Counted from the stretch's first letter, positions 22,988-33,527 are shown. The stretch: DNA of 64,000 nucleotides from Tubulanus polymorphus (GCF_964204645.1 NC_134025.1:11721001-11785000), one strand, 5' to 3'. The notes: a model not told the origin generated them from the letters alone. A program made the numbers and translations.

Positions 22988-24745
22988 AAACCATTTTACA
23001 GTTGCTAGCCGCCATTTTGTTAGGGTACTTTTGTCCCGTATTGTTGGGTCATTTTTTTCGTTTTTTTAAAAACTATCCGTGATGTGTATTGTATCATATT
23101 TCATCTGCCCATGGATGGATTTTGACAACTTCAGCAACATTCAAACCGCATAAATCTCTAGTTTTCAGTTATGTAAAAATCATTTCTCAAATTTACAACA
23201 ATGCGACATGAGAGCAATATAAAAATCGGTGGTCAGTTTTTGCCGTGCGCATAGAAATCCAGGGTACTGAAATTTGAAGTTCGTTATTTTCAGAAATAAT
23301 TTTCTAAAAAATCCAAACATTTCAAGCACTGTGCGCATAAACGCCCCCTTTCAGGTGAACTTTGAAATTTTAAGATATCTTGCCTAGTTTTTTTCCTATG
23401 GCACTTTAACTGCAGCGCGTGTATTGTCATTCCGAGATTCGGCGCTGTTTTCTTTGCGTGTATTTCAGTATATGGGTGTTATTTCTTCATTTTCACTACA
23501 CTTGTCTCTACGGAAAATGGTTTTAATTGTTGGTACGAGTATCAGGTTTAAATATTACGGCATTAATACTGTATTCCGTTCTCCGGCGCTAGTTCGTAAT
23601 GGCTGTAATGGTAGCCGCTTTTACGGCAGGCAGAGGCTTACGTACATGCACCCAAGAAAACCCAAAATATCACTCTTTTGTTGTAAATGCAATCCACACA
23701 CTTCTTGCGTTTTTGTGATGGTAGATGTCACTTTTTACTTTTTATCACGTGCGTCTGACATTCGAACTTGATACTTGATATTTCACCACCAAAACAAGAA
23801 AGTTTTCCTATATTTTCTTCCCAATCTAATCAATCTTGTGTGTACTTAATACAAAGTATTCATAGAAAGTAGCTGAATATTTGCCCCACCCCATTTGTCC
23901 AGCTTTTTGACCACTTCTCCATCCATCTAATTTCAGTAGATTTTTATGTAAATTTATTGATAGACTACTGATTTAAATGGTCATCATACTCGATTTTGAG
24001 TGATATATTTCTTTTCTTCTTCCATCTCAATATAGGCCCATATATTCTCTTCCCGCGCGCAACTTCGAATGCGTGATCAAAATGCCGCTCAGTCTCGCTG
24101 CTAAAACTGGTCAGAAAAATCCCTTAAACCCCAACATCTCTAATGTCTTCGACCTATTATATTGCATAAACGACGTGATATTTAAACCTGATACTCGTAC
24201 CAACAATTAAAACCATTTTCCGTAGAGACAAGTGTAGTGAAAATGAAGAAATAACACCCATATACTGAAATACACGCAAAGAAAACAGCGCCGAATCTCG
24301 GAATGACAATACACGCGCTGCAGTTAAAGTGCCATAGGAAAAAAACTAGGAAAGATATCTTAAAATTTCAAAGTTCACCTGAAAGGGGGCGTTTATGCGC
24401 ACAGTGCTTGAAATGTTTGGATTTTTTAGAAAATTATTTCTGAAAATAACGAACTTCAAATTTCAGTACCCTGGATTTCTATGCGCACGGCAAAAACTGA
24501 CCACCGATTTTTATATTGCTCTCATGTCGCATTGTTGTAAATTTGAGAAATGATTTTTACATAACTGAAAACAAGAGATTTATGCGGTTTGAATGTTGCT
24601 GAAACTGTCAAAATCCATCCATGGGCAGATGAAATATGATACAATACACATCACGGAGGGTTTTTAAAAAAGAGAAAAAAATGACCCAACAATACGGGGC
24701 AAAAGTACCCTAACAAAATGGCGGCTAGCAACTGTAAAATGGTTT
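22988..24745. mobile_element. 1.76-kb foldback (long-TIR) DNA transposon, non-autonomous
   Basis: Inverted arms of about 570 bp (22,988-23,556 and 24,178-24,745) begin AAACCATTTTACAGTTGCTA and include GCCGCCATTTTGTTAGGGTAC. They surround a unique loop of about 620 bp with no recognisable transposase. A 2-bp AT abuts each end. Taking out the arms plus one AT restores the open BEL/Pao frame across protease and RT, which fixes the boundaries well. Arm divergence is a few percent. Confidence 0.9.
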
Positions 24746-24747
24746 AT

Positions 24748-26382
24748 TTCAGTCCGACACTGAATGGCTAAATTCACGACGTCCATTACTCGACATTCAG
24801 AAGTTTCCGCGCCGAATCCTGATAGTTCTATTATTTCGCGTCTAATAGGCTTTAAATCCAAGGAAGTGGCTAAATCTTGCGAAATAAACGACCGTTGCGA
24901 GCCGTCATCAAATACTAGGTTCGCTGATGCGCATGAATTCTCGACGTTAGGGACAAAAACGCTGACGACCGCGGTTTTCAGAAGTATTGCATTATCAGAA
25001 CTAGTAAACATTTGAGTTGTGCGATTACGACGCGGCGCGGGACGTGAAACAGTCCGAGGTATAGAGCGTGGAGCAGGACGTGGCACGGTATTGTTTACTG
25101 GCTGTATACCTGAGGCCTGTTGTTCATTCGACTTAAAAGTTTGACCTTGCATGTTGCTGTTCAAAATATCAGGACATATGCTACTGTGGTGCTTACGCTT
25201 GCAAGTTTTGCAATTAAATCGAGATGTACATGTAGCAATTCTATGAGGGCCTAGACAGTTATAGCACAAATTGTTGGTTTGTATAAAGGCAATGCGTTGG
25301 TCACGCGTTACAAACTCCCTGCAATTCCCCGTGTAATGATCGTTTGAACGACAAAAAGTACACGTGAATGATTTAGGTCCAAACCCGGGTGATGTGGAAG
25401 GTACAACACGATTTAAACTAGAATTTTGACCATTCGCCCCCTTTTGGGCAACTACTAAACTAAGGGATTTAACCCCATCGAATCCAGCTTCTAACACGTC
25501 GACTTCTTTCAATAAAAACAGTCTCAGTTCCGATAGAGTATACCTTTGATTACCGTTATAGCGCACAATACTACATCTAACGTTAGACGGAAGTTTATTC
25601 CAGATTAATGAAACAAGCATATCGCTGTAGGACATATCACCTAATGTTTCAAGAGACCTAATATGACACTCAATTCTATCTCGAAAATTTCGTAATGACG
25701 TCAGGTTATATGACGGTGCGGGTTCCGACATCAGAGCTTGCATGTGAGCATCAATGATAAGGTGCTCTTGGCCATAGCGTTGCGTTAAAATATCGATGGC
25801 GTGATGATAATTTGACTCAGTGAGAGTGAGTCCTTGTATTGAACTCAACGCTGATCCGGACAGAAGAGATTTCAGATATTGGAATTTCTGGACCGGTGCG
25901 ATATTTGAAACTGAATGGACTGCTGCAGCGAACGAATCCCAAAACGGTAACCAATTCATAATCTCCCCATTAAACTCTACCAATACTAATTTTGGCAAGT
26001 TGGTTCTGGGTGACGCAAGTTTAGAGGCATTGCTCATCGGTGGAGGCTCTACGGAATTATATGAGGAAATGTATTGTTCGTAAAACAACTTACGATCTAT
26101 CGCGTCTCCGATTACCGATTCCGCTTCATCTGCAATTGTCGCGTACAGGGTGTCGCACGTGACCATTTCCAACATGGAATCGTTGATGATTGACAGCTCA
26201 TGTATCTTATCTTCAAGCCTCTTGATTAAGCGCTGAAGTTTTTGCAGATCTGGAAGTTGAGCTGTCTGGGTATTGACGATTGTGTCTGCGTCTTTGCAGA
26301 TCTTAGTAACCTGTCCTCTTTGAGCAGATCTTTTCCGGAAGAGAGCCTGGTATTCGGACGAGTTGGTGACTTCTTCGCCCAT
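24748..26382 (-). CDS. BEL/Pao Gag and protease
   Basis: Begins MGEEVTNSSEYQALF at 26,382. An N-terminal coiled-coil region (~15-100) is followed by a Pao Gag (DUF1759-like) segment near 130-290 (MNWLPFWDSF, LKSLLSGSA, RYGQEH). Three Cys/His knuckles come next at about 335-400 (CTFCRSNDHYTGNC, CYNCLGPHRIATC, CKTCKRKHHSSIC). The retropepsin-like domain (DUF1758) from about 475 carries LVFDDGSQRSFI, so the active-site D-S/T-G is D-D-G here. Coding ends where the foldback begins. About 20 further codons before the frame's stop are foldback sequence. Confidence 0.92.
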
Positions 26383-26399
26383 CTTGATCGCTGAATCCC

Positions 26400-26431
26400 T
26401 GTTTCCACTAATTGCTCGAGAGGGACCACAA
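26400..26431 (-). promoter_or_regulatory. BEL/Pao primer-binding region
   Basis: The minus strand directly after the 5' LTR reads TTGTGGTCCCTCTCGAGCAA. TGGTCCC... is the shape of a tRNA 3'-end complement. I could not name the tRNA. Confidence 0.55.
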
Positions 26432-26675
26432 TGTTGGTGAATGACTGTAATGGTACTGTGATCCTCTGGTTATTGGTAAGAGACAACGTAACAAGACCTG
26501 GTTACTGTATACTGACTGACTGGAAACATTTATTCGGAGCTTATATACAACAATTATGAAAGAGAGGATTATTTTGACATTTGAATGGTTTTGAGTTTGA
26601 ACAGTTTTGGTTGATTTGGTACCTGTAATATAATAGTATAGTACTGTAATATAAGCCTATATACAATTCCCGACA
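26432..26675 (-). repeat. BEL/Pao 5' LTR
   Basis: 244 bp, identical by eye to the 3' LTR at 18,735-18,978. It is followed by the ATCAC duplication. Confidence 0.95.
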
Positions 26676-26680
26676 ATCAC
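26676..26680. repeat. Target-site duplication ATCAC (right)
   Basis: Pairs with 18,730-18,734. Confidence 0.93.
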
Positions 26681-26945
26681 CTATGTTGTCTTTTATAGTA
26701 CGATCATCTCCTTTATTTAGATTTTTAATCAAAGGTGTGACTCCCCAAACTTCGCTACCATATGTAATAATAGGTTTGATGAGACTGTTGAAGAGTTGCA
26801 GTTGTTGGATAATGCCTAAATTTCTAAAGCCAGGAATTTTTATGAGGTTGAATAATGCTCTAGATCCCTTTTTACCCAATGCATCTTGGAGACTATCCAG
26901 TTTACCATTACAGTGAATAGTAAAACCCAAATAATTATATTGATA
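26681..26945 (-). mobile_element. Non-LTR retrotransposon, upstream RT fragment
   Basis: The minus frame from 26,930 encodes LGKKGSRALFNLIK...LFNSLIKPIITYGSEVWG, the post-catalytic end of a CR1/L2-type reverse transcriptase. It reaches the ATCAC breakpoint in the same frame in which the 17.9-18.7 kb fragment resumes. Nothing of the catalytic domain lies further upstream, so the element was already 5'-truncated at about 26,945. Confidence 0.8.
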
Positions 26946-27121
26946 CGATATTGTAATTTAACTATAAAATATAGCTATAAAAAGAATATATATAGTACCT
27001 TGCTTGGGATGATCTAAGCAACAGTTCACCCCCTTCAAATACGAACCCCTGTGGAAGTGTCCCCCGGGCGCAAAACTGAGTGACATACCAATTCGGACTA
27101 GAATTAAATCCCGCTACGCTG

Positions 27122-27852
27122 CTAAAGTCTATCCCAGTGGTTATGATCGCGGCATTTCCACTCTCAAAGAGCCAGTATCAACAACAATTTAATTGATACT
27201 GACAGCTGTTACAGCAAGTGGTCAAACTCACCATGAGCATCGCTGACTCGCTGGACCCCAGCTGCTTGTTACTATAGTTACAGGCAAGAGTGAATAAAGA
27301 GCAAAACTTTTCGAAGCTTACACTAAGAAAATGGAGAAATTAGCAAGGAAAAATTAGTTTGAAGTCTTGTTGCATTCAAGAGTGAATATTTTCCGAGGAT
27401 ACCAAAGTCAATGTTTACATTAGAAAGTGTCAGAACTAATTTTCAAGTTGAAACATTATATTTGGACGGTGTGTAAGCAAAATAGCAACACAGAACGTAC
27501 GACTCATGAGATGATAATCAAATCCACAAATAGTCATTTGTTAACATATTTGCGCATGTCTAGCTTTGTTAAGTGCACAAAATAAGAAATTAATCCTCGA
27601 AATTCCATGCTTAAATACATTTTAAGTAATCGGTGTTCTTTGAGAATATACAAGAAGAAACCAAATCTAGAGGAATAAAGAGAAGTGAATGACCAGGATG
27701 TGAAAACTTTAGTATTATTCACTCTTGAATGTAGTAGTTGCCTGACCTCAGTTACTTGCAGGGTTGAGCATATAGAAACCACAGGGTTCCAGATCCGCGA
27801 TGATATGAACTGTTTGATGCACCGCGATCATAACCACTGGGATAGACTTTAG
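27122..27852. mobile_element. Inverted-repeat element with 31-bp ends
   Basis: CTAAAGTCTATCCCAGTGG...ATCGCGG at 27,122-27,152 is perfectly inverted at 27,822-27,852. A second inverted pair lies inside (CATTCAAGAGTGAATA near 27,372 and TATTCACTCTTGAATG near 27,715). No transposase is present. Probably a non-autonomous DNA transposon of about 730 bp. No clear target duplication was found. Confidence 0.7.
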
Positions 27853-27888
27853 TGCCCGGATCTTTACTGGGTCGATAACCAAAAGCTA

Positions 27889-28186
27889 CTATTGAAAAAA
27901 AAAATCAGAACTGGTCGACTGGGTACAACGGACAAAACAAAACCATAGATAAACTTTCGTTTTGGAGTCGGAACCTGAACTAATTGCAAAAAACGCACCC
28001 CATTCGAGATAGCGTCTGTCGGCTACAGAAACTCTCAGGTGGCCCTGGCCTTTGTGTACAATCATTTCCATAAAATTCGAATCATCAACCTGAAATCTTT
28101 TAATATTGAAAGGGGCTGGATTCAATGAGTCTTTAAACCGTATCTTAGGATCGCGCCACAGGAAGGAATGTATCCTTCCCCAATAT
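27889..28186 (-). CDS. Unrecognised ORF fragment
   Basis: An open minus-strand frame of about 98 codons. It contains FLWRDPKIRFKDSLNPAPFN, FQVDDSNFMEMIVHKGQGHL and RRYLEWGAFFA, a composition that looks like folded protein rather than random translation. There is no Met at its upstream end, and the Penelope insertion begins 35 bp upstream, so any 5' part may be separated. The last dozen residues probably lie past a domain end. I cannot assign a family. It could be a host exon or a fragment of another transposon. Confidence 0.3.
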
Positions 28187-28208
28187 CATCTCTGGGCACA
28201 AACCGTGC

Positions 28209-28220
28209 ATTCTAGACTGG
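28209..28220. repeat. Penelope target-site duplication (left)
   Basis: ATTCTAGACTGG, repeated at 31,598-31,609. Confidence 0.9.
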
Positions 28221-28327
28221 ATTTGTTGATGTGATGCGTATTTTGTTCCCCTCACCTCCGGTAAGACTTAATAAAATACAGATATTGACTATGACGAGGT
28301 GCATCTTTTATTTTCTTCACTACAAGA

Positions 28328-28360
28328 CGTTTTGGCCTTCAAGCCTTCATCAATTGAGAA
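28328..28360 (-). ncRNA. Possible degenerate hammerhead-ribozyme core
   Basis: The minus strand reads TTGATGA, then GGCT-TGAA-GGCC (a 4-bp stem with tetraloop), then AAAACGTC. Hammerhead cores are CUGAUGA-stem II-GAAA, and such ribozymes are known in Penelope pseudo-LTRs. Here the first C and the G of GAAA are changed, so it would be inactive if it is one. Confidence 0.3.
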
Positions 28361-28513
28361 TTGAATTAGACGGTTGAAGCAACAATACATCGTTGATAAG
28401 GAAACATTATACCCGCAAATAAAATACAAATATGGAATTTTCAACATGAGAATGAATGGATTAACAAGTACGAGCTTTCACAGATATATTATACATAGTA
28501 ATAATGATAATCA

Positions 28514-28514
28514 A

Positions 28515-28583
<69 letters not shown>

Positions 28584-28590
28584 TATTATT
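28514..28590. repeat. (AAT)n/(ATT)n microsatellite
   Basis: About 22 AAT units followed by several ATT units, within the 3' non-coding part of the Penelope element. The poly-Asn and poly-Ile open frames across it are artefacts. Confidence 0.95.
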
Positions 28591-28729
28591 ATTATTATAA
28601 TAAAAATAATAGTAGTAGTAGTCATATGAAATACTGACCTAACACCAATAACGATAACAATAATGTACCACAAGAGACAATTTATCAGATGGGGATTTCA
28701 TTTAAATATCGACATAAACTGAATTAGAA

Positions 28730-30490
28730 TTATCTACGATAGGTATCATCTTCGAGATTAAGGCCGCAGGGGGACAACGTATTAAGTTTGTGGATGTAGA
28801 ATGATTCCTTGAGGCGACGTTCAGAAGTAGATTCTACGCTTTCAATGGCAGTAACCGAGATATCTGACAGGCTGTGATTGTTTGAATTGAAATGTTGTGC
28901 AACGAGGGTGTTAGTGTGATTTTTGGTGATAGAATAAAGATGCTCCCTGAATCTATCACCTAATCTTCGTCCTGTTTCACCGATATATTTGATATCACAT
29001 TTGAGGCAAATGAGGCAATAAATGACGTTAGCACTAACGCATGAGAAGGACTGTTTTATACGGACGGATGAATGGCTCCCCACGATAGATTCAATATTAC
29101 CTATTACATGATCACATGTTTTACAAATTCTGCGTTGACAAGGGAAAGTGCCAGGAATTTCACATTCCTTATTTAGTTTAGTACGCACGAGCTTACTCCC
29201 AATACATCTGTCATTTTTGAAGCAGGTAAGGAGGTAACTGTCAAAAAGGTGTCCAATGTCATTGTCCTCGGATAGAATGTGAAAGTTACGTTTGATGGCA
29301 CGTGCGACTTTAGAACTATATTGATTGAATGTAAGAACTAGAGGAATTTTATGTTCGGAGCTTTTCACGGTTGTGGTCAGAGTGGTAGATCTTTCTATTC
29401 TACGGCATTTGTCAAGAGCTCTTGATAGGAGATTTTCAGGATAGCCACGTTCAGAGAAAAATATTCTCATGTCGTTAGATTTAATTTTGAAGTCCTGATT
29501 GTCAGAACAAATACGCCTTAGTCGCAAGAATTGGCTAAATGGTATGCTATTGATACATTTAGATGGATGGTTTGAATCATATCGAAGATAGCTGTGTGAG
29601 TCGGTGTTTTTATAGTGGACTGACGTTTCAATTTTGTTCGGTCCAACACTAAATATGGTGTCAAGAAAAACCTCGGATGTATCAGATATGGAGTGAGTTA
29701 CTTCGATGGACCTATGAAAGCTATTGAAACTTTCGATAAAGTTTTCCAAATTCTCGCGTGACATATCGGTTTTACCCGCAACATCGTCAATAAATCTAAC
29801 ATAAATGTCCGGTATGGGGCCTTGGAAGCTATCGAAAAAGCATTTCTCAAGATGCCCCATGAAAATATTAGCGTAAACAGGCCCAAATCGAGTTCCCATG
29901 CTAACTCCCGATACTTGGTCGTAAAAACGACCATTAAATTCAAAACAATTTCTTGTGAGCACCAGTTCAGCAAGACGCAAAATAGTGACAGTAGGTATAA
30001 CTGGGTTGCGGTTAAGATCTAAGTAATATTTGAGGGCACGGAGGCCATCAGCATGGGGAATGTTAGTATATAAGGATTTTACATCCATGGTAAATAATAG
30101 CGTATTTTCGGAAACAGGTACATCCTTAATTAAATTGAGAAAATGGGTAGTATCCCTTACATATGATGGTAGTGTGGTGACAATATGTTGGAGGTGATCA
30201 CTTAAAAAGTGTGAGATTCTTTCAGTCGGGCAAGAACATGCTGACACAATCGGTCGGCCGGGATTGTTAAGTTTGTGAATTTTAGGAAGCATATAAAATA
30301 TACTACACCTGGGTACATTATTGATAAGCGATGCAGCCGTTTCAGGTAGATTGCCTAAATTAATTTCTTGTTTTATAATAGTAGCAATATAGTCATTGTT
30401 TTCGATAGTTTTATCGGTTGATAGTTCCACATAAAAGTTCGAGTCTCTGAGTTGACGTTCAGCTTCATTTATGTATAGTCCTTCTGCCAA
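28730..30490 (-). CDS. Penelope-like RT with GIY-YIG endonuclease
   Basis: 586 codons. The RT is related to telomerase and makes cDNA primed at the target. Motif A is LLFTMDVKSLYTNIPH (~130), motif B GVSMGTRFGPVYANIFMG (~195) and motif C YVRFIDDVAG (~230, FIDD intact). A Cys-rich linker (CQRRICKTC) leads to a GIY-YIG domain from about 490: VIYCLICLKCDIKYIGETGRRLGDRFREHL, with a conserved Glu near RRLKESFYI. All catalytic residues I can check are present. It overlaps the upstream frame by about 22 nt in another phase. Confidence 0.93.
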   Translation of the reverse strand: MAEGLYINEAERQLRDSNFYVELSTDKTIENNDYIATIIKQEINLGNLPETAASLINNVPRCSIFYMLPKIHKLNNPGRPIVSACSCPTERISHFLSDHLQHIVTTLPSYVRDTTHFLNLIKDVPVSENTLLFTMDVKSLYTNIPHADGLRALKYYLDLNRNPVIPTVTILRLAELVLTRNCFEFNGRFYDQVSGVSMGTRFGPVYANIFMGHLEKCFFDSFQGPIPDIYVRFIDDVAGKTDMSRENLENFIESFNSFHRSIEVTHSISDTSEVFLDTIFSVGPNKIETSVHYKNTDSHSYLRYDSNHPSKCINSIPFSQFLRLRRICSDNQDFKIKSNDMRIFFSERGYPENLLSRALDKCRRIERSTTLTTTVKSSEHKIPLVLTFNQYSSKVARAIKRNFHILSEDNDIGHLFDSYLLTCFKNDRCIGSKLVRTKLNKECEIPGTFPCQRRICKTCDHVIGNIESIVGSHSSVRIKQSFSCVSANVIYCLICLKCDIKYIGETGRRLGDRFREHLYSITKNHTNTLVAQHFNSNNHSLSDISVTAIESVESTSERRLKESFYIHKLNTLSPCGLNLEDDTYRR

Positions 30491-31518
30491 ACTACTATGG
30501 CACCACCTTTGTCTGCTTTCTTGATGACTAAATCTTCTCTGGTTTGCAACCTTTTTAGTGCTGTCTGTTCATCACGAGTCATGTTAGTCTTTTTGGATCG
30601 TGGTGTCTGGATCTGTTCAATTGAATTTTGGCATGTCCTGATGAAATTTGTGATAGCTGTAGGAGTGTCTTCGGGAATCCATATGCTCTGCTTTTTAGGT
30701 TTGTATTTATTGAAGATGGAGGGATCGTCATCGATGTTGTTCAGGTGTTTGTCACGGATGGTTTTGTTGGGATCATTAAAGTGAGCATGTAATTTCAATC
30801 TTCTGTAAAATTCGTTGACCTGGACCTTCGTGGTTGAAACTTCAGGCTGAGGAGTGGGAATGAATTTGAGACCTTTCGAAAGCACAGATCTTTCATTGTT
30901 CGACAATTCAAGGTCTTCTGGTATAGTCACAACTAGTTTCGTTTGACTGACATTTGTAGAGTTAGTTTTCGGTTGAAGTGCTTTTAGTTTGGTGTGTTTA
31001 GTCCGTTTTAGATCTTCGTAGAGTAGGTTGTTCAAATTCCGGATAAGTTGCTTGATGGTATAAAATAGGTTGGTATCAGTAGTTTCAGATAAATGTTGAC
31101 GGGATGATGAGATTGTTTCGTTTATACCTAGGATCTTTCGCTCGAATTCCTTGATGGCGGTACGCATTAATTCTCGAGAACATCTAGTCGTAATTTTGTT
31201 GATTTGAGATTGGTACATACCCGTGCGATGGATTAAGAAACCTTTTGGGATGATACGTTGGTGTAAACAGTCTCTTAGGAAACTGACGTGGCTGCAAAAT
31301 CTCGTTTTCTTGAAGATCACATTTCCGTACACGTTGATTTGGCTTCTGATATCTGGTTGTTTGCTCTGCGCGAATATTGCCAGTCTTCGGTGTATGTTCT
31401 TCAAGATCTTCATTTGAGGGAACGGTTGTTGTTGATTTGTTGATGTGATGCGTATTTTGTTCCCCTCACCTCCGGTAAGACTTAATAAAATACAGATATT
31501 GACTATGACGAGGTGCAT
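30469..31518 (-). CDS. Penelope-like N-terminal region
   Basis: 349 codons. The first ~30 residues are encoded by the pseudo-LTR. The body has the N-terminal signature of Penelope proteins: VLSKGLKFIPTP (~215), then DLVIKKADKGGAIVVW just before the stop. In intact family members this runs straight into the RT (…Y.EA.RQL.D..FY). Here the continuation is in the neighbouring frame, so one small indel near 30,480 separates them. Confidence 0.88.
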   Translation of the reverse strand: MHLVIVNICILLSLTGGEGNKIRITSTNQQQPFPQMKILKNIHRRLAIFAQSKQPDIRSQINVYGNVIFKKTRFCSHVSFLRDCLHQRIIPKGFLIHRTGMYQSQINKITTRCSRELMRTAIKEFERKILGINETISSSRQHLSETTDTNLFYTIKQLIRNLNNLLYEDLKRTKHTKLKALQPKTNSTNVSQTKLVVTIPEDLELSNNERSVLSKGLKFIPTPQPEVSTTKVQVNEFYRRLKLHAHFNDPNKTIRDKHLNNIDDDPSIFNKYKPKKQSIWIPEDTPTAITNFIRTCQNSIEQIQTPRSKKTNMTRDEQTALKRLQTREDLVIKKADKGGAIVVWQKDYT

Positions 31519-31597
31519 CTTTTATTTTCTTCACTACAAGACGTAGTGAAGAAAATAAAAGATGCACCTCGTCATAGTCAATATCTGTATTTTATTA
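31434..31597. repeat. Penelope pseudo-LTR with inverted extension
   Basis: The direct copy of the 28,220-28,330 repeat ends at TACAAGACGT. The next 52-54 bp are its reverse complement, so the end of the element can form a hairpin of about 54 bp. Confidence 0.9.
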
Positions 31598-31599
31598 AT

Positions 31600-31775
31600 T
31601 CTAGACTGGAGACCGGTGATACTACTGCTACCCCGATACCACTGATACCAGTGATACTGCCCGATCCTTCTGGAGACCGGTGATACTACTGCTACCCCGA
31701 TACCACTGTTACCAGTGATACTGTCCGATCCTCTCAGAGACCGATGATACTACTGATACCAGTGTTGCTACGGAT
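31600..31775 (+). repeat. 65-bp minisatellite, about 2.5 units
   Basis: Two near-identical units of 64-65 bp (GGAGACCGGTGATACTACTG...CCCGATCCT) plus a partial third. Internally they are made of GATAC(T/C)ACTG-type words. They start exactly at the Penelope target duplication. Confidence 0.9.
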
Positions 31776-33527
31776 GCTTTCGGCCCGTGTTGTATGCGGT
31801 GGTCCTGTTCTCACTGTATTGTCCCATGGCGCCCTCTACATAGCCGCCATCTTGAAACGGTGTTCTGGTACACCACCGAACAACCGACTAGGCTGTGTAC
31901 CTTACAGGAAAATATGTTGCGATGTAAACACCATAATAAGTTCGTTAGTTTAGTAGGCAATTCTAATCGATGTAATTAATCACGGCGTTATGCGTTATCT
32001 GGCGTTACAATCAAACAAGATAAAATCAATAAGATTTATTCATATTCTATGCGATAAAGAATATATATACGTTTATTTTTCATTTTACAGTACCGTTCAA
32101 AATCAAACATTTGTGCGGGAGATCGACTAAATCTTCTCCATCATGAATTGTTCTTTGAAATTAATGTTCGTTGTGTGCGCAGTGTTTTAATCGTTGAGGC
32201 GGCGCCGGCCGAAAAAAAGCTCGACTTACGGTAAATGTTCTCATAGCAAATGAGTTATGTCATCATCAAGTAGTCACGATCTTATAAGTATTCAAGTAAG
32301 ATACAGTGATCAGTGACACTGTATTTCGGTAAGCCTAATACACATTTTCTTAAAATCTTTTATATTCTTTTTCAACATCCAATTTGTTGACGTGACGTGA
32401 ATTATAGAATTATTACCCTTAACAAAAAATGGTCGGTCCCTTCCGGACCGAGCCAGGAGGTAGGCTTTCAGTGCAGATGTTGTGTATGAAAAGATCTAAC
32501 TGCTAAACGAGAAAGTATACGGAGTGAAGATCAGATACAAAGTAGGGTTTCGGTCGGGTCTTTATTTTGAATGAATTAATCTATTTATTTCATTGGTCGT
32601 CAGTATGGCATAGCTGGTTCGTTGACGTGATCCGCGTTAAAATATAGGCATGCGGAACATGCAGCAGCGAGTGGAGATATCAAATTTTCTGTAAATTCAT
32701 ATTTGAAAACGCGAACAGGCGCTGAATGAACTCGAAATAAACCAGATGATTGGCGGCCAAGCACTCAACCACATCGTCGCATATACGTACCTACGAGCAA
32801 TCATCTCAAGAGACGATTGCTCGTAGCATATACCAGTGATTATAACTGTATTCACGTATGTTTTGACGTGTCGAACAGCATTTAACCTTGGAGTAATCAG
32901 ACTGATACTCCCAAGATTTAACCGACATATCCCAGTTTTCATTGCTTATGTTGGCGCGCATCGAATTTGTCACACGTGGCGGACGTTTTTGTTTGCTAAA
33001 CCAAAGAATATATACATGTATTCATTTCTTTTGTGCTAATATTGACGGGATGTTGAGCTAGAAGTTGTAGTCGTCAACTGGCGAGTGTGACTGATGGCAT
33101 TTCCGAAGAGCTTTATCAGTCTCATAACAGATGTTGCATTTTCTAGCAGATGCGGATATACAGATGGTGTCGAGTGCGTTGGGCTTTTTAGACCAGTATC
33201 GGCGCTGAGCCCAGTGATGAAAAAGCAACGCGACATTATGTCGTCTGCAGAACATTCAAGCGCAAGAACAGCCAACCCTCGATAACAGCAGCGTACTTTT
33301 GTTTTTCGCACAATGGAATCTAATTCTTTTTCGTAGTGCGAATGAAAATCTCGCGACCGGGCATCCACACGACACCAAAAAGCGTTGTTTCAGAATCGAA
33401 CGACTTCAAGCGCCCGACTTAATTCAGAGGCATTAGCTCCGACCGATTCCTCAAGATTCGAAAACTTGTACTATCAAAAATACATATTTTTGATATTATT
33501 CATAACTTATTTGCAGGGTAAAAAGAC
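31776..33527. other. Intergenic, no supported gene
   Basis: Mixed GC content. Several short open frames on both strands at 33,036-33,370 overlap each other and show no domain. I could not support any as an exon. Confidence 0.35.

Larger units (their letters stand above)
18735..26675 (-). mobile_element. BEL/Pao LTR retrotransposon, complete but interrupted
   Basis: The order on minus is LTR, leader, Gag, protease, (foldback insertion), RT, RNase H, integrase, LTR. It is about 6.2 kb without the foldback. Identical LTRs and a perfect 5-bp duplication make it a young insertion into a minus-strand non-LTR element. The coding sequence has two lesions: the foldback insertion between protease and RT, and a one-base frame change between RNase H and integrase near 20,630. 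Confidence 0.95.
28221..31597 (-). mobile_element. Penelope-like element, nearly complete
   Basis: Bounded by a 12-bp duplication. A repeat of about 111 bp occurs as a direct copy at both ends (28,220-28,330 and 31,434-31,545), with an additional inverted 54-bp piece at 31,546-31,597. Penelope-like elements typically carry such partial tandem and inverted pseudo-LTRs. The interior has RT and GIY-YIG endonuclease in two overlapping frames on minus. Confidence 0.93.

Noticed and set aside
23424-23771. 115-codon ORF in the foldback element as a transposase
   Set aside because: It spans an arm and the loop, has no catalytic motif, and its arm part is mirrored on the other side.
28374-28673. Poly-Asn (plus) and poly-Ile (minus) ORFs
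   Set aside because: Translation of the AAT microsatellite.
33036-33370. Overlapping ORFs on both strands
   Set aside because: Mutual shadows with no domain, no splice pattern and no repeat partner.
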